Assembly (NCBI GenBank): GCA_020638335.1
Contig: JACKIT010000004.1
Location: 1-64,000 of the forward strand
Direction of reading: 5' to 3'
Length of the DNA stretch: 64,000 nucleotides
Source: Rhodospirillales bacterium
Lineage (GTDB): Bacteria > Pseudomonadota > Alphaproteobacteria > Micavibrionales > Micavibrionaceae
In this document: piece after piece, positions 24,957-33,183 of the stretch
How positions within the stretch are numbered: position 1 is the first letter of the stretch
How the letters are laid out: every line of letters starts with the position of its first letter
Program-made: the position numbers and the translations under genes
Notes under the pieces: model-generated
Databases searched by the model: none
What the model was told of the DNA's origin: nothing
The model's input: only the letters and a program-made list of their open reading frames with translations

Positions 24957-25940
24957 ATGAGATATTCTGTCTTTGGTTTTTTCATAGTTGCTTTGTCCTT
25001 GTCCGCCTGTCTTGTTCAAAAGCCAGCGCCGGTGTCGCTTTATGGCCGCAGCGAAGGGGCAGGGAGCGCGGGGGCGCATACGGTGATTTCCGGGGAGAAT
25101 CTGTATAGTATTTCACAGCGTTACGATATTGTGATGCGCGATATTGTGGTGAGCAACGATTTGCGCGCGCCGTTTATTCTTAATGCGGGGCAGCGATTGA
25201 AGCTGCCTGCGCCGCGGACTTACCGTGTGCGTGCCGGGGATAGTCTTTATAGCGTGTCGCGGCTTTATAGCGTGAGTTTGTCTGAGCTTGCCAAGCTTAA
25301 CCGGTTAAGTCCGCCTTATATTATTCAGCCCGGGCAGGTTTTGCGTTTGCCCGGTGTGACGCCGAAGACGCGCCCGGCGGTTATACGCAGCGTGCGCGTG
25401 GCGCAAGGAGTCCCCTCACCCAAACCCTCTCCCCAGGGAGAGGGCTTAAAGGGGGGGCCCATTCCCCCACGTAAACCTTCTTCCAGTGAGGCAGAGGTTA
25501 AGATTGCGAAGACGGTTGAGCATAAGCCTGTGAGGGTGGCGACGAAGCCGCCGAAGCGTTCGTCTTCGAAGTTTTTGAAGCCGGTGAATGGACAGGTGAT
25601 TTCGTCTTATGGGCCGAAGAAAAGCGGACTGCATAATGACGGGATTAATATTAAAGCGCCGCGCGGGGCTGCTGTTAAGGCTGCGGATAATGGCGTTGTG
25701 GTATATGCGGGCAATGAGATTAAAGGTTCGGGGAATTTGATTTTGGTACGTCATGACGACCGGTGGATGACCGCGTATGCGCATCTGGAGCGGATTGATG
25801 TGAAGCGCGGGGATGTTTTGAAGCGTGGGCAGGCGATTGGCGCGGTGGGTTCGAGCGGGTCTGTTGATAGCCCGCAATTGCATTTTGAGGTGCGGCGGGG
25901 GACGGATGCGATTAATCCTGCGCGGTATTTGGAAAGTTAA
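24957..25940 (+). CDS. DipM/NlpD-like lipoprotein: two LysM domains and a LytM (M23) domain
   Basis: An envelope protein expected to bind peptidoglycan and activate cell-division amidases or cut glycan cross-links; 327 aa. Lipobox LSAC lies at about residues 17-20. LysM repeats occupy ~40-85 (VISGENLYSISQRY) and ~90-135 (RVRAGDSLYSVSRLY), each ending GQ.LKLP or GQVLRLP. The LytM domain spans ~210-325 with GLHNDGIN, TAYAH and LHFEVR. The usual HxxxD zinc site is changed (HNDGIN), as in non-catalytic NlpD-type activators, so an activator role is likelier. Residues ~152-168 come from an inserted C-rich repeat. ATG 24957 begins the signal peptide. pcm-nlpD adjacency is widespread in proteobacteria. 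Confidence 0.85.
   Translation: MRYSVFGFFIVALSLSACLVQKPAPVSLYGRSEGAGSAGAHTVISGENLYSISQRYDIVMRDIVVSNDLRAPFILNAGQRLKLPAPRTYRVRAGDSLYSVSRLYSVSLSELAKLNRLSPPYIIQPGQVLRLPGVTPKTRPAVIRSVRVAQGVPSPKPSPQGEGLKGGPIPPRKPSSSEAEVKIAKTVEHKPVRVATKPPKRSSSKFLKPVNGQVISSYGPKKSGLHNDGINIKAPRGAAVKAADNGVVVYAGNEIKGSGNLILVRHDDRWMTAYAHLERIDVKRGDVLKRGQAIGAVGSSGSVDSPQLHFEVRRGTDAINPARYLES
25412..25460. repeat. C-rich palindromic repeat inside the DipM/NlpD-like gene (in frame)
   Basis: CCCCTCACCCAAACCCTCTC and CCCAGGGAGAGGGCTTAAAG. It falls in the linker between the LysM and LytM domains. Confidence 0.8.
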
Positions 25941-26082
25941 CCCTGCCTCCATTCTGCGATAAACGGTCTGCAAATCAGATGTTTCTGCGCTTCCGGTTCG
26001 CATGTATTGGATATACACTTGCGCTTCCGGTTCTCGAAACATCTGATTTTCGCCGCGTTTCTCTTTGAATGGGGGCAGGGTA
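25940..26082. repeat. B element after the DipM/NlpD-like gene
   Basis: Outer arms ACCCTGCCTCCATTC and GAATGGGGGCAGGGT, starting at the stop codon. Inner arms AAATCAGATGTTTC and GAAACATCTGATTT. The centre carries two direct copies of GCGCTTCCGGTTC around GTAT..ATAC. Confidence 0.85.
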
Positions 26083-26101
26083 AAAAGGCTAGGAGGATAA
26101 T

Positions 26102-26566
26102 ATGGAGTTTCTGGTTTTAATTCTGGCGGTTATTTGTGTTCCGGCGGGGCTATATTTACTATTTGGCTTTTTGAGTATGCGCGCGGGAGGGCATATTGAT
26201 GAATTTGAGATTACCGGGTTTCAAAAGGCTACGGATAAGGGGCGCGCATTGCCGGTTGTGCGTTATGAGGACGGGGAAGGGACTCTCAAGCTTGTTGAGG
26301 TGCGCAAGATTGAACAAATTTCTTATTTGTTTAGCCCTCCGATTGAGCGTCAGGTGATTAAGGTTGTCGGCATAGAGAGCGATATGCCGAGAGTTTATGG
26401 TTATGTGCGATTTCTGGGGGGATTGATTTTGCTGTTGCCCGGTTTGGCGGCGCTGGGATTGCATTTGCATAAGACGTTGTTTACCGGGCAGGTTGTTTAT
26501 ATTGTAATTTTTATTGGTCTTATGCTTGGCGGATGGGCGTTGCTCAAATTTATCCAACGTCATTAA
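26102..26566 (+). CDS. Hypothetical membrane protein, 154 aa
   Basis: An N-terminal hydrophobic segment (about 3-27), a soluble middle and two C-terminal spans (about 103-122 and 131-150). No domain is recognised. AGGAGG is placed 6 bases before the ATG. It lies between two B elements and upstream of yajC, so it probably has its own transcript. Confidence 0.65.
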   Translation: MEFLVLILAVICVPAGLYLLFGFLSMRAGGHIDEFEITGFQKATDKGRALPVVRYEDGEGTLKLVEVRKIEQISYLFSPPIERQVIKVVGIESDMPRVYGYVRFLGGLILLLPGLAALGLHLHKTLFTGQVVYIVIFIGLMLGGWALLKFIQRH

Positions 26567-26707
26567 TCCCTGTTCACATTCATTGATAAACGGCATGCAA
26601 ACCTGGAATTTCTGCGCTTCCGGTTAGCATGTATCATTTATACACTTACGCTTCCGGTTCTCGAAATCCCGGTTTTCTGCGCGTTTCTCTGCGAATGTGA
26701 ACAGGGA
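26567..26707. repeat. B element between the membrane protein gene and yajC
   Basis: Outer arms TCCCTGTTCACATTC and GAATGTGAACAGGGA are perfect inverses and start directly after the stop codon. Inner arms AAACCTGGAATTTC and GAAATCCCGGTTTTC. The centre has CTGCGCTTCCGGTTAGCATG and TACACTTACGCTTCCGG. Confidence 0.85.
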
Positions 26708-26803
26708 CATGTTTTTGGTGTTTGCAGATGCTTGCTTTCGTAGCAACAGGCTTTATAGTCCTCTCATTAACAGAATTTGAGTCGAATATAAGGAGCATGA
26801 TTA

Positions 26804-27223
26804 ATGCTGATTTCCAAAGCGTATGCGCAAAGTGTTGAAATGAGTGGAAACGTCCCGGCGACGTTGCCGAACGCGCCGAGCGCGACAGAGGCTTTTATCT
26901 GGAATATGGGGCTGGTTGGGCTGCTTGTGGCTATGTTTTACATTTTGCTGATCCGTCCGCAGCAGAAGCGGATTAAAGAACATACGAGCATGTTGCAGGG
27001 GCTTAAGAAGGGCGACAGGGTTGTAACGGCCGGTGGGTTGATTGGCAGAATTGCCAAGATCAAAGATGGTGAAGATGAAGTTCAGGTTGAGCTGGATGGC
27101 GGGATGACGGTGAGTGTGTTGCGTTCGATGTTGCAAGCACATGGGCCGAGAGTATCTGCGGGGAAACCTGCGAATGACTCCCAAAAAGATGATAAGAAAA
27201 AAGACGAGAAAAAGAAGAAGTAA
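26804..27223 (+). CDS. yajC: Preprotein translocase subunit YajC
   Basis: A small inner-membrane partner of SecDF, 139 aa. A single span (about 32-50) ends in the hallmark LLIRPQQKRIKEH, followed by LKKGDRVVTAGGLIGRIAKI. The C-terminus is strongly Lys-rich. The gene order yajC-secD-secF is the standard one. ATG 26804 follows an AAGGAGCATG run. Confidence 0.92.
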   Translation: MLISKAYAQSVEMSGNVPATLPNAPSATEAFIWNMGLVGLLVAMFYILLIRPQQKRIKEHTSMLQGLKKGDRVVTAGGLIGRIAKIKDGEDEVQVELDGGMTVSVLRSMLQAHGPRVSAGKPANDSQKDDKKKDEKKKK

Positions 27224-27228
27224 AAACC

Positions 27229-27310
27229 AACGCAATCCCGGACTTGATCCGGGATCTATAAGATGTTTATGGATAGATTGCATGGACCCCGGTTTGCACC
27301 GGGGTTACGC
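27229..27310. repeat. Two GGATC/ACCCCGG hairpins between yajC and secD
   Basis: ATCCCGGACTTGATCCGGGA and ACCCCGGTTTGCACCGGGGT are perfect stems with short loops, of the dispersed type also found at 23904. Neither has a clear T-run, so read-through into secD is likely. Confidence 0.65.
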
Positions 27311-27335
27311 ACTGTAAGAGTTTGGAATAAGAAAT

Positions 27336-28886
27336 ATGATTCAAATTGCGCCCTGGAAAATTGTTTTGACGCTGGTGGTTTGCGCGCTGGCGTTTTTGTA
27401 TGCCGCGCCGAATGTGGTGAGTGAGCAGACGCGGAGCTGGTTGCAGATTAATTTGCCGGGCTGGATGCCGAATAAAGCGGTTAATCTGGGGTTGGATTTA
27501 CGCGGCGGGGCGCATTTGCTTTATGAGGTGGATGTTGATCTGGTGTTGAAAGAGCGGGCAGATTCTATGCTTCAGGATTTGCGTAAGTCTTTGCGCGAGG
27601 ACAAGATTGGTTATACGCGCATTGGTGTTATTCCTGGCGGTGTGCGTCTTAGTCTGAAAAATAAGAAAGATGGTGAAGACGCGCGGCGGATATTGCGCAA
27701 GCTGGAGCGTAATCTGGATATTGATACTTCCGGTGATGGTTTGAAGATTGATGCGGTGCTTAATGAGGCAGGGAAGAAGGCGCTGTATGATCATACATTG
27801 GCGCAGTCGATTGAGATTGTGCGGCGGCGGATTGATGAGTTGGGTACAACTGAGCCGATTATTCAGCGGCAGGGTGATGACCGGATTTTGATTCAGGCGC
27901 CGGGTGCGGATGCGGAAAGTTTGAAGGCGATTATCGGGACAACGGCGAAGCTGAATTTTCATTTGGTTAAAGATCCGGGAGATACGGGCGCGAGCAAGAC
28001 CTATCCTTTGTCCGAAGACCCGCGTCAGAAGATTACCGTAGAACGCCGGGCGTTGATTACCGGGGATATGCTGGACAATGCTGCGCCGAGTTTTGATCAG
28101 GGCGGGCAGCCGGTGATTTCGTTTCGTTTGAATAATACGGGCGCGCGGCGGTTTTGCGATGTGACGCGCAAGAATGTGAACAAGCCATTTGCGATTGTGT
28201 TGGATAATGAGGTTTTATCCGCCCCGGTGATCCGCGAGCCGATTTGCGGTGGCCAAGGGCAGATTTCCGGTGGGTTTAGTGTTCAGGAAGCCAACGATCT
28301 GGCGCTTTTATTGCGCGCCGGGGCTTTGCCTGCGCCGATGAATGTGGTGGAAGAGCGCACGGTGGGACCGTCTTTGGGGGCTGATAGTGTTGAGGCCGGG
28401 AAGAAGGCGAGTTTGATTGGGCTGGCGCTGGTGTTGGTGTTTATGGCGCTGGCCTATGGCGGGTTTGGCCTGATGGCGGATGTGGCGTTGATTGTGAATG
28501 TGGCATTAATTTTTGCGATTTTGTCAGGCTTGCAGGCGACGTTGACTTTGCCGGGGATTGCGGGGATTGTGCTGACCATCGGGATGGCAGTGGATGCGAA
28601 TGTTTTGATTTTTGAGCGTATTCGCGAGGAGTTGCGCGTCGGGCGGAGTGCGATTTCGGCGATTGATTCCGGGTATGCCCGTGCGATGGGGACGATTGTT
28701 GATTCTAACCTGACAACGTTGATTGCGGCGCTCATCCTGTTTTCTTTGGGGACCGGGCCGATTAAAGGTTTTGCGGTGACGCTGGGTGTGGGGATTGTAA
28801 CGTCGTTTTTTACGGCGATTATGGTGACGCGTTTGATGGTGGTGGCGTGGTTGAAGAAGAAAAAAACCAGCGTGTTGCCGGTTTAA
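27336..28886 (+). CDS. secD: Protein translocase subunit SecD
   Basis: An RND-type subunit that uses the proton gradient to complete protein export, 516 aa. After one N-terminal span comes LGLDLRGGAHLLYEVD, then the large periplasmic domain (P1). Five C-terminal spans include IGMAVDANVLIFERIREEL, the SecD signature with the conserved Asp. The length is normal for the short form. It is followed by secF after a T element. Confidence 0.95.
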   Translation: MIQIAPWKIVLTLVVCALAFLYAAPNVVSEQTRSWLQINLPGWMPNKAVNLGLDLRGGAHLLYEVDVDLVLKERADSMLQDLRKSLREDKIGYTRIGVIPGGVRLSLKNKKDGEDARRILRKLERNLDIDTSGDGLKIDAVLNEAGKKALYDHTLAQSIEIVRRRIDELGTTEPIIQRQGDDRILIQAPGADAESLKAIIGTTAKLNFHLVKDPGDTGASKTYPLSEDPRQKITVERRALITGDMLDNAAPSFDQGGQPVISFRLNNTGARRFCDVTRKNVNKPFAIVLDNEVLSAPVIREPICGGQGQISGGFSVQEANDLALLLRAGALPAPMNVVEERTVGPSLGADSVEAGKKASLIGLALVLVFMALAYGGFGLMADVALIVNVALIFAILSGLQATLTLPGIAGIVLTIGMAVDANVLIFERIREELRVGRSAISAIDSGYARAMGTIVDSNLTTLIAALILFSLGTGPIKGFAVTLGVGIVTSFFTAIMVTRLMVVAWLKKKKTSVLPV

Positions 28887-28893
28887 AAATAAA

Positions 28894-28976
28894 AACCACA
28901 GATGAACACAGATAAACACTGATAGGTTTTTTGTATGATTTTATATCTGTGTGTATCCGTGTTTATCTGCGGTTAA
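28894..28976. repeat. T element, short form, between secD and secF
   Basis: AACCACAGATGAACACAGAT at the left and ATCCGTGTTTATCTGCGGTT at the right, inverted around ~25 AT-rich bases. It could fold as a hairpin in the secDF mRNA. Confidence 0.75.
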
Positions 28977-29016
28977 AATTATTGCGGCTTTGCCGCGTTG
29001 AAGAAGAGAAAGAATT

Positions 29017-29964
29017 ATGAAGGGTATACGTTTAGTTCCTGAAGAGACGAATTTTAATTTCATTGGCCTGCGGTTTTTGGCCTATGCGTTGTCGGCAGCG
29101 TTAGTGCTTGGCTCAATCGGGTTGGCGGTGCAGCGGGGTTTGAATTTCGGGATCGATTTTACCGGTGGAACGGTGATTGAGGTTCGTACGCCTGAGATGC
29201 CTGATTTGGCGGAGCTTCGCGCTTTGCTCAACGATCTGGATCTGGGCGCAATTACATTGCAGGAATTTGGTTCCCCGGAAGATTTGTTGATCCGTTTGCC
29301 AGAGCAAAAGGGCGGTATTGAAGTGCAGCAAATGGCGATTGAGGATGTGCGTGAGGCGCTGAATGATATTTATGCTGATGCGGGCGAAGTGGATTATCGT
29401 CGCACTGAATTTGTCGGGCCGCAGGTTGGTTCTGAGTTGAAAAAACAGGGGCTTATGGCTGTGCTGTTTTCTTTGGCGGGTATTTTAGCCTATGTATGGT
29501 TTCGGTTTGAGTGGCAGTTTGGCGTGGCTTCTATTATTGCGCTGGCGCATGATGCGATTGTGACGATTGGGTTATTTGCGCTCACGCAGATGGAATTTAA
29601 TCTGTCGACCGTGGCGGCGATTTTGATGATTGCGGGGTATTCGATCAATGACACGGTGATTGTGTTTGACCGTATTCGCGAGAATTTGCGCAAGTTTAAG
29701 AAGATGCCGTTGCCGGAGCTGTTCAACAAGTCGGTGAATGAAATGCTGGGGCGGACATTGATGACCTCCGGGACGACTTTGCTGGCTTTGATTGCGTTGT
29801 ATGTTTTTGGCGGTGAGGTGATCCAGGGCTTTATTTATGCGCTGATTTTCGGGATTGTCGTCGGGACTTATTCATCTGTCTTTGTGGCGGCGCCGGTGTT
29901 GCTGAATACTGGTTTGAAGCGCGGTGAGATCCAAAATGGAGATGCAGCGCCGCAGAAGGCGTAA
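29017..29964 (+). CDS. secF: Protein translocase subunit SecF
   Basis: Partner of SecD, 315 aa. The N-terminal span is followed by NFGIDFTGGTVIEV, a periplasmic domain, then five spans with AAILMIAGYSINDTVIVFDRIRENL. AAAGAA precedes ATG 29017. Mth938 follows after 5 bp, so secD-secF-Mth938 is one transcription unit. Confidence 0.95.
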   Translation: MKGIRLVPEETNFNFIGLRFLAYALSAALVLGSIGLAVQRGLNFGIDFTGGTVIEVRTPEMPDLAELRALLNDLDLGAITLQEFGSPEDLLIRLPEQKGGIEVQQMAIEDVREALNDIYADAGEVDYRRTEFVGPQVGSELKKQGLMAVLFSLAGILAYVWFRFEWQFGVASIIALAHDAIVTIGLFALTQMEFNLSTVAAILMIAGYSINDTVIVFDRIRENLRKFKKMPLPELFNKSVNEMLGRTLMTSGTTLLALIALYVFGGEVIQGFIYALIFGIVVGTYSSVFVAAPVLLNTGLKRGEIQNGDAAPQKA

Positions 29965-29969
29965 TTGTC

Positions 29970-30347
29970 ATGGATGTAACGCCGCTGGTAAAAGCCGGAC
30001 AGCAAATACTTCAAAGTTATAGCGCTGGGCGGTTTCGCGTGAGCGGGGTCGTTTATGAGGGTGCTTTGATTGTCTTGCCTGAGGCTACGCAGCGTTGGGA
30101 TTTTGCAGGCGCTGTGGAGGAATTGGGCGAGGCTGATTTTGAACCGCTTATAGAGCAGGCCTCGGAGATTGATGTGATTTTGCTGGGCTGTGGGACGGCG
30201 ATTCAGTTTTTGCCTTCAAGTTTGAAGAATGCGTTGAAAGCGCGCGGTCTTAATATTGAGGTTATGGATACGGGCGCGGCGTGCCGAACTTATAATGTGT
30301 TGATGGCTGATGGTCGGCGCGTGGCTGCGGCTTTATTGCCATTTTGA
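29970..30347 (+). CDS. Mth938-like domain protein
   Basis: A 125-residue protein of the Mth938/NDUFAF3-like family, common after secF in alphaproteobacteria. The family core VILLGCGTAIQFLP, then LNIEVMDTGAACRTYNVLMADGRRVAAALLP, is present. The biochemical role is not firmly known; the mitochondrial relative NDUFAF3 helps assemble complex I. The last codons form the left arm of the B element downstream. Confidence 0.87.
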   Translation: MDVTPLVKAGQQILQSYSAGRFRVSGVVYEGALIVLPEATQRWDFAGAVEELGEADFEPLIEQASEIDVILLGCGTAIQFLPSSLKNALKARGLNIEVMDTGAACRTYNVLMADGRRVAAALLPF

Positions 30348-30458
30348 GGGGCTGCAAATGCCCTCATTTTTTGCTTCCGATGCTCACGTACCCTTAAGTA
30401 CGCTGCGCTTCGGGTCAAAAAATAAGAACATTTTCGCCTGCTTTAAAACGGCAATAAG
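30331..30458. repeat. B element overlapping the 3' end of the Mth938-like gene
   Basis: Outer arms CTTTATTGCCATTTT (coding) and AAAACGGCAATAAGG. Inner arms CATTTTTTG and CAAAAAATAAG with CATTTTCGC. The apical stem GCTCACGTACCCTTAAGTAC is followed by GCTGCGCTTCGGG. Confidence 0.75.
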
Positions 30459-30590
30459 GGTGTCTCAAATAAGTGCGGTGTGTGTGAATCTTTAAATCTT
30501 TCTTAACATCCTTTTTATATCATAAATGCGTAAAAACGCTGTAAGCGTTGTATGGCGCTGCTTGTGCGTGAGCATGGAGGATGTTGGGTT

Positions 30591-31301
30591 ATGGCTCAAG
30601 GCGTTGTTAATCAGATTCGCGGGTTGATTGAAAGTGAAGGTGCGAGCGCGCCGGATTATGAAGTGCCGGCGTTTGTAGATCCCGTGAAACCGGTAGAACC
30701 GGAGGTTAGTGTTTGGGATGGAGGGGACGCACGGGCGGAGGTGAATGCTATTATTCGTGAAGCTGTTGCACCATCGGCGGCACCCAAGGCTTTGGTTGGT
30801 TCTGAGTTTATTGCGCAGAAAATCGGAAGCGCTGGATCACATATGGGTAAGATGGCGGCGCTTGATCAAGAGGCGTTTGATCAGGCGCAGATTATTCTGC
30901 CGCGTTTGGAGGTTGAGCTTCAAAGGAGTCCTGATTTGAGTGACCCGATTGTGCAGCAGCAGATAGAGTTCATGTTTAATAATGATTTCGGGATTGCGGA
31001 TAGCTATAAGGCGGTGGCTGCGCAGTTTGTTGAGGAGCGTTTCGCGGCGGGCGGGCCGATTGATATGACGCCATATAATCATGCATTGGAAGCTTTGCGT
31101 GATGGGGACGTAAGCCGGGCGCAAGGGCTTTTGCGTGGGGAAAGGCAGGAGTCCCGGCTGGATGAGGATTTTCTGCAAGGACAACGTTTGGGGAAGGTCT
31201 CTGTGTTCAGGGAGAATGCGGATACTTTGGTGCAGGCTGGGCCGGTTGAGGGGCCAAGCCTGGCACACGCAGCCGCTAGCCCCGGAATGGGGCCAGTCTG
31301 A
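30591..31301 (+). CDS. Hypothetical protein, 236 aa
   Basis: A soluble acidic protein rich in Ala, Glu and Gln with no domain I know. ATG 30591 is chosen for its GGAGG ten bases upstream. The hydrophilic N-half is probably disordered (Pro/Glu-rich PAFVDPVKPVEPEVS), while residues ~75-190 look helical. It converges on sodB, with only 2 bp between stops. Confidence 0.55.
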   Translation: MAQGVVNQIRGLIESEGASAPDYEVPAFVDPVKPVEPEVSVWDGGDARAEVNAIIREAVAPSAAPKALVGSEFIAQKIGSAGSHMGKMAALDQEAFDQAQIILPRLEVELQRSPDLSDPIVQQQIEFMFNNDFGIADSYKAVAAQFVEERFAAGGPIDMTPYNHALEALRDGDVSRAQGLLRGERQESRLDEDFLQGQRLGKVSVFRENADTLVQAGPVEGPSLAHAAASPGMGPV

Positions 31302-31303
31302 CT

Positions 31304-31924
31304 TTAAGCTGCAGCTTTGAGCGGGCCTTTTTCCAAAAGCTCAGCGACATATTCCCAATTGACGAGATTATCGACGAAGGCTTCGAGATATTTGGGCCGG
31401 GCGTTGCGGTAATCGATGTAATAGCTGTGTTCCCAGACATCGCAGCCTAATAGCGCGGTTTGGCCGTGGGTGAGCGGGTTGTCGGCGTTGGCGGTTTTTG
31501 TGACCTCCAGCTTGCCTTCAGCGTTCATGACCAGCCAGCACCAGCCGGAGCCGAACTGGGTTGCACCAGCTTTCAGGAATTGTTCACGGAAGGTCTCAAA
31601 TGAGCCGAAGCTGTCTTTGATGGCGGCTTCCAGATTTCCAGGGCGCGCGCCGCCGCCATTTGGCTTCATCCAGTTCCAGAAATGTGTGTGGTTCCAATGT
31701 TGGCCGGCGTTATTGAACAGGCCTTGCTGCCCTTGTTTATGGGCGTTCAAGACGATTTCTTCGAGCGTGTCGCCCATGTGGTCCAGCCCTTCGAGGATTT
31801 TGTTGCCGTTGACGACATAGGCGTTGTGGTGCTTGTCATGGTGGTATTCCAGCGTTTCGGCGGACATATACGGGGCCAGCGCATCGTATGAATAGGGGAG
31901 TTCTGGCAGATCAAAAGCGGACAT
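31304..31924 (-). CDS. sodB: Superoxide dismutase (Fe/Mn family, iron-type features)
   Basis: Dismutates superoxide; 206 aa. The metal ligands are His in YHHDKHH, His in QHWNHTHFW, and Asp and His in CDVWEHSYYIDY. Gln in AGQHWNHTHFW and GSGWCWLV favour iron usage, though cambialism cannot be ruled out. AAAAGGAG precedes ATG 31924. The divergent spacer to the next gene is mostly a T element. Confidence 0.93.
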   Translation of the reverse strand: MSAFDLPELPYSYDALAPYMSAETLEYHHDKHHNAYVVNGNKILEGLDHMGDTLEEIVLNAHKQGQQGLFNNAGQHWNHTHFWNWMKPNGGGARPGNLEAAIKDSFGSFETFREQFLKAGATQFGSGWCWLVMNAEGKLEVTKTANADNPLTHGQTALLGCDVWEHSYYIDYRNARPKYLEAFVDNLVNWEYVAELLEKGPLKAAA

Positions 31925-31954
31925 GTGGGGCTCCTTTTAAAAATTTTTGATATT

Positions 31955-32036
31955 TTAACCACAGATGGACACGGATCAACACAGATTTCTTATTCTTTGG
32001 GATATTTCGGTGTTCATAGGCGTTTATCTGTGGTTT
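31955..32036. repeat. T element, short form, in the divergent spacer upstream of 32046
   Basis: TTAACCACAGATGGACACGG at the left and GTTTATCTGTGG at the right (with a decayed repeat in between). It leads directly into AAAAGGA and the ATG of the next gene. Confidence 0.7.
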
Positions 32037-32045
32037 TTAAAAGGA

Positions 32046-32834
32046 ATGAATTCGAAAGTTTCATATTGCGGGGAGCTGGTGCGGAAACATGATCCGGACC
32101 GGTTTTTGCTTTCGATGTTTGCGCCGGCGGCGGTGCGTGAGGATTTGTGGGCGTTGTTTGCCTTTAACTATGAAATCGCCAAGACTCGCGAGGTGGTGAG
32201 CGAGACGCAGCTTGGACTTATCCGTTTGCAATGGTGGCGCGAGCGGATAGCCGGAATTTACGATGGGGAAATGACGTTGGGGAATGAAGTTTTGGAGGCT
32301 TTGGCGGGGGTGATTGAGCGATATGATTTGCCGCAAGAGCATTTTGACATACTTTTGCATGCGCGGGAGTTTGATTTGGAAGGTGTTTTGCCCGGCAATG
32401 TTGAGGGGTTGGTGAATTATGTGGATTTCACATCTACGCCGTTGTTAAAGCTGGCACTGGCTGTGGCCGGCGGGGATGTCCAGCGTGAGCCTGTACAGGT
32501 TGTGGCGGTAAATGCCGCGTTGGTGGGCGTTTTGCGGGCTGTGCCGTTTCATGCGCGTCAGCGGCGGTGCACTTTGCCGGAGGATTTATTGCAGCGCGCC
32601 GGGCAACGGCTTGATCATTTGTATGAATTTAAGCCGGTTGAGGGATTATATGAAGTTATAAAAACTGTTTTAGAACAGTTTGTTGAGGGTGTTTCTTGTG
32701 AGAATGTTTTGTTGCGAAAGCAACAAAAACTGGCGGAAATTTACATGCGGCAGCTGAAATATTGTGGTTATGATGTGTTTCACCCGAAAATGGCTGTTGT
32801 TCCGGCTTTTAAGGCTTTACGTTTAATATTTTGA
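32046..32834 (+). CDS. Squalene/phytoene synthase-like protein
   Basis: A 262-residue trans-isoprenyl diphosphate synthase-like protein. The N-terminal region HDPDRFLLSMFAPAAVREDLWALFAFNYEIAKTRE and LQWWRE fit the squalene/phytoene synthase fold. The canonical Asp-rich motifs (DxxxD) are weak, as in the NDUFAF6-type branch, so prenyl synthase activity is doubtful. Alphaproteobacteria often keep this gene beside Mth938 and secDF. I start at ATG 32046 (AAAAGGA upstream); the longer frame from 31965 is translated T-element DNA. Confidence 0.78.
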   Translation: MNSKVSYCGELVRKHDPDRFLLSMFAPAAVREDLWALFAFNYEIAKTREVVSETQLGLIRLQWWRERIAGIYDGEMTLGNEVLEALAGVIERYDLPQEHFDILLHAREFDLEGVLPGNVEGLVNYVDFTSTPLLKLALAVAGGDVQREPVQVVAVNAALVGVLRAVPFHARQRRCTLPEDLLQRAGQRLDHLYEFKPVEGLYEVIKTVLEQFVEGVSCENVLLRKQQKLAEIYMRQLKYCGYDVFHPKMAVVPAFKALRLIF

Positions 32835-32842
32835 CTATGTAA

Positions 32843-32871
32843 TTGAATCTTAACGTTTTTGTCGTTACAAT
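32843..32871 (+). promoter_or_regulatory. Predicted promoter for the 32911 gene
   Basis: TTGAAT (32843-32848) and TACAAT (32866-32871), 17-bp spacer, 40 bp upstream of ATG 32911. Confidence 0.55.
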
Positions 32872-32910
32872 AATGGTGGTTAGGATTTTTCTGAGTTAGG
32901 GTAAGATATT

Positions 32911-33183
32911 ATGGTTGATTCCATTCAAGGCGCAGGTGGTCCGCAGAATTTATCGGCGGTCAATCGCGGTCAAAATAACAAAGTTTCTGAAGATAAACGC
33001 GTTGAAAAAGCAGAGTCTCAGGCGCCTGTAAGAGATGAGGTGCAAATTTCGCAAGAGGCGCTTGCGTTGTCGCAGGATGAGCAGGCGGCGGAGAAGACTG
33101 CTAAAGAAACGCGCACGATTTTGCAAGAGCAGCTTGACGAGACGCTTTCGGCGGATCGCCAGCGTGTCGATAAATTTCTTTAA
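32911..33183 (+). CDS. Small acidic protein, possibly FlgM-like
   Basis: A 90-residue hydrophilic protein. The N-terminus is Gly/Asn/Gln-rich and the middle holds DEVQISQEALALSQ, followed by a charged helix. This layout (unstructured N-half, then 'V.IS..A') resembles FlgM-type anti-sigma factors and flagellar-associated small proteins, but the match is weak and no flagellar gene is in the window. It is supported by a good promoter. The stop overlaps that of the convergent hydrolase. Confidence 0.5.
   Translation: MVDSIQGAGGPQNLSAVNRGQNNKVSEDKRVEKAESQAPVRDEVQISQEALALSQDEQAAEKTAKETRTILQEQLDETLSADRQRVDKFL

Noticed and set aside
24957..25940. Reading the LysM/LytM gene as an active M23 zinc endopeptidase
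   Set aside because: The HxxxD ligand pair is altered to HNDGIN as in NlpD/EnvC-type activators, so I call it DipM/NlpD-like and leave activity open.
31965..32045. Extended N-terminus of the squalene/phytoene synthase-like gene
   Set aside because: The 27 extra codons are translated T-element repeat DNA; AAAAGGA and ATG at 32046 fit the family start.
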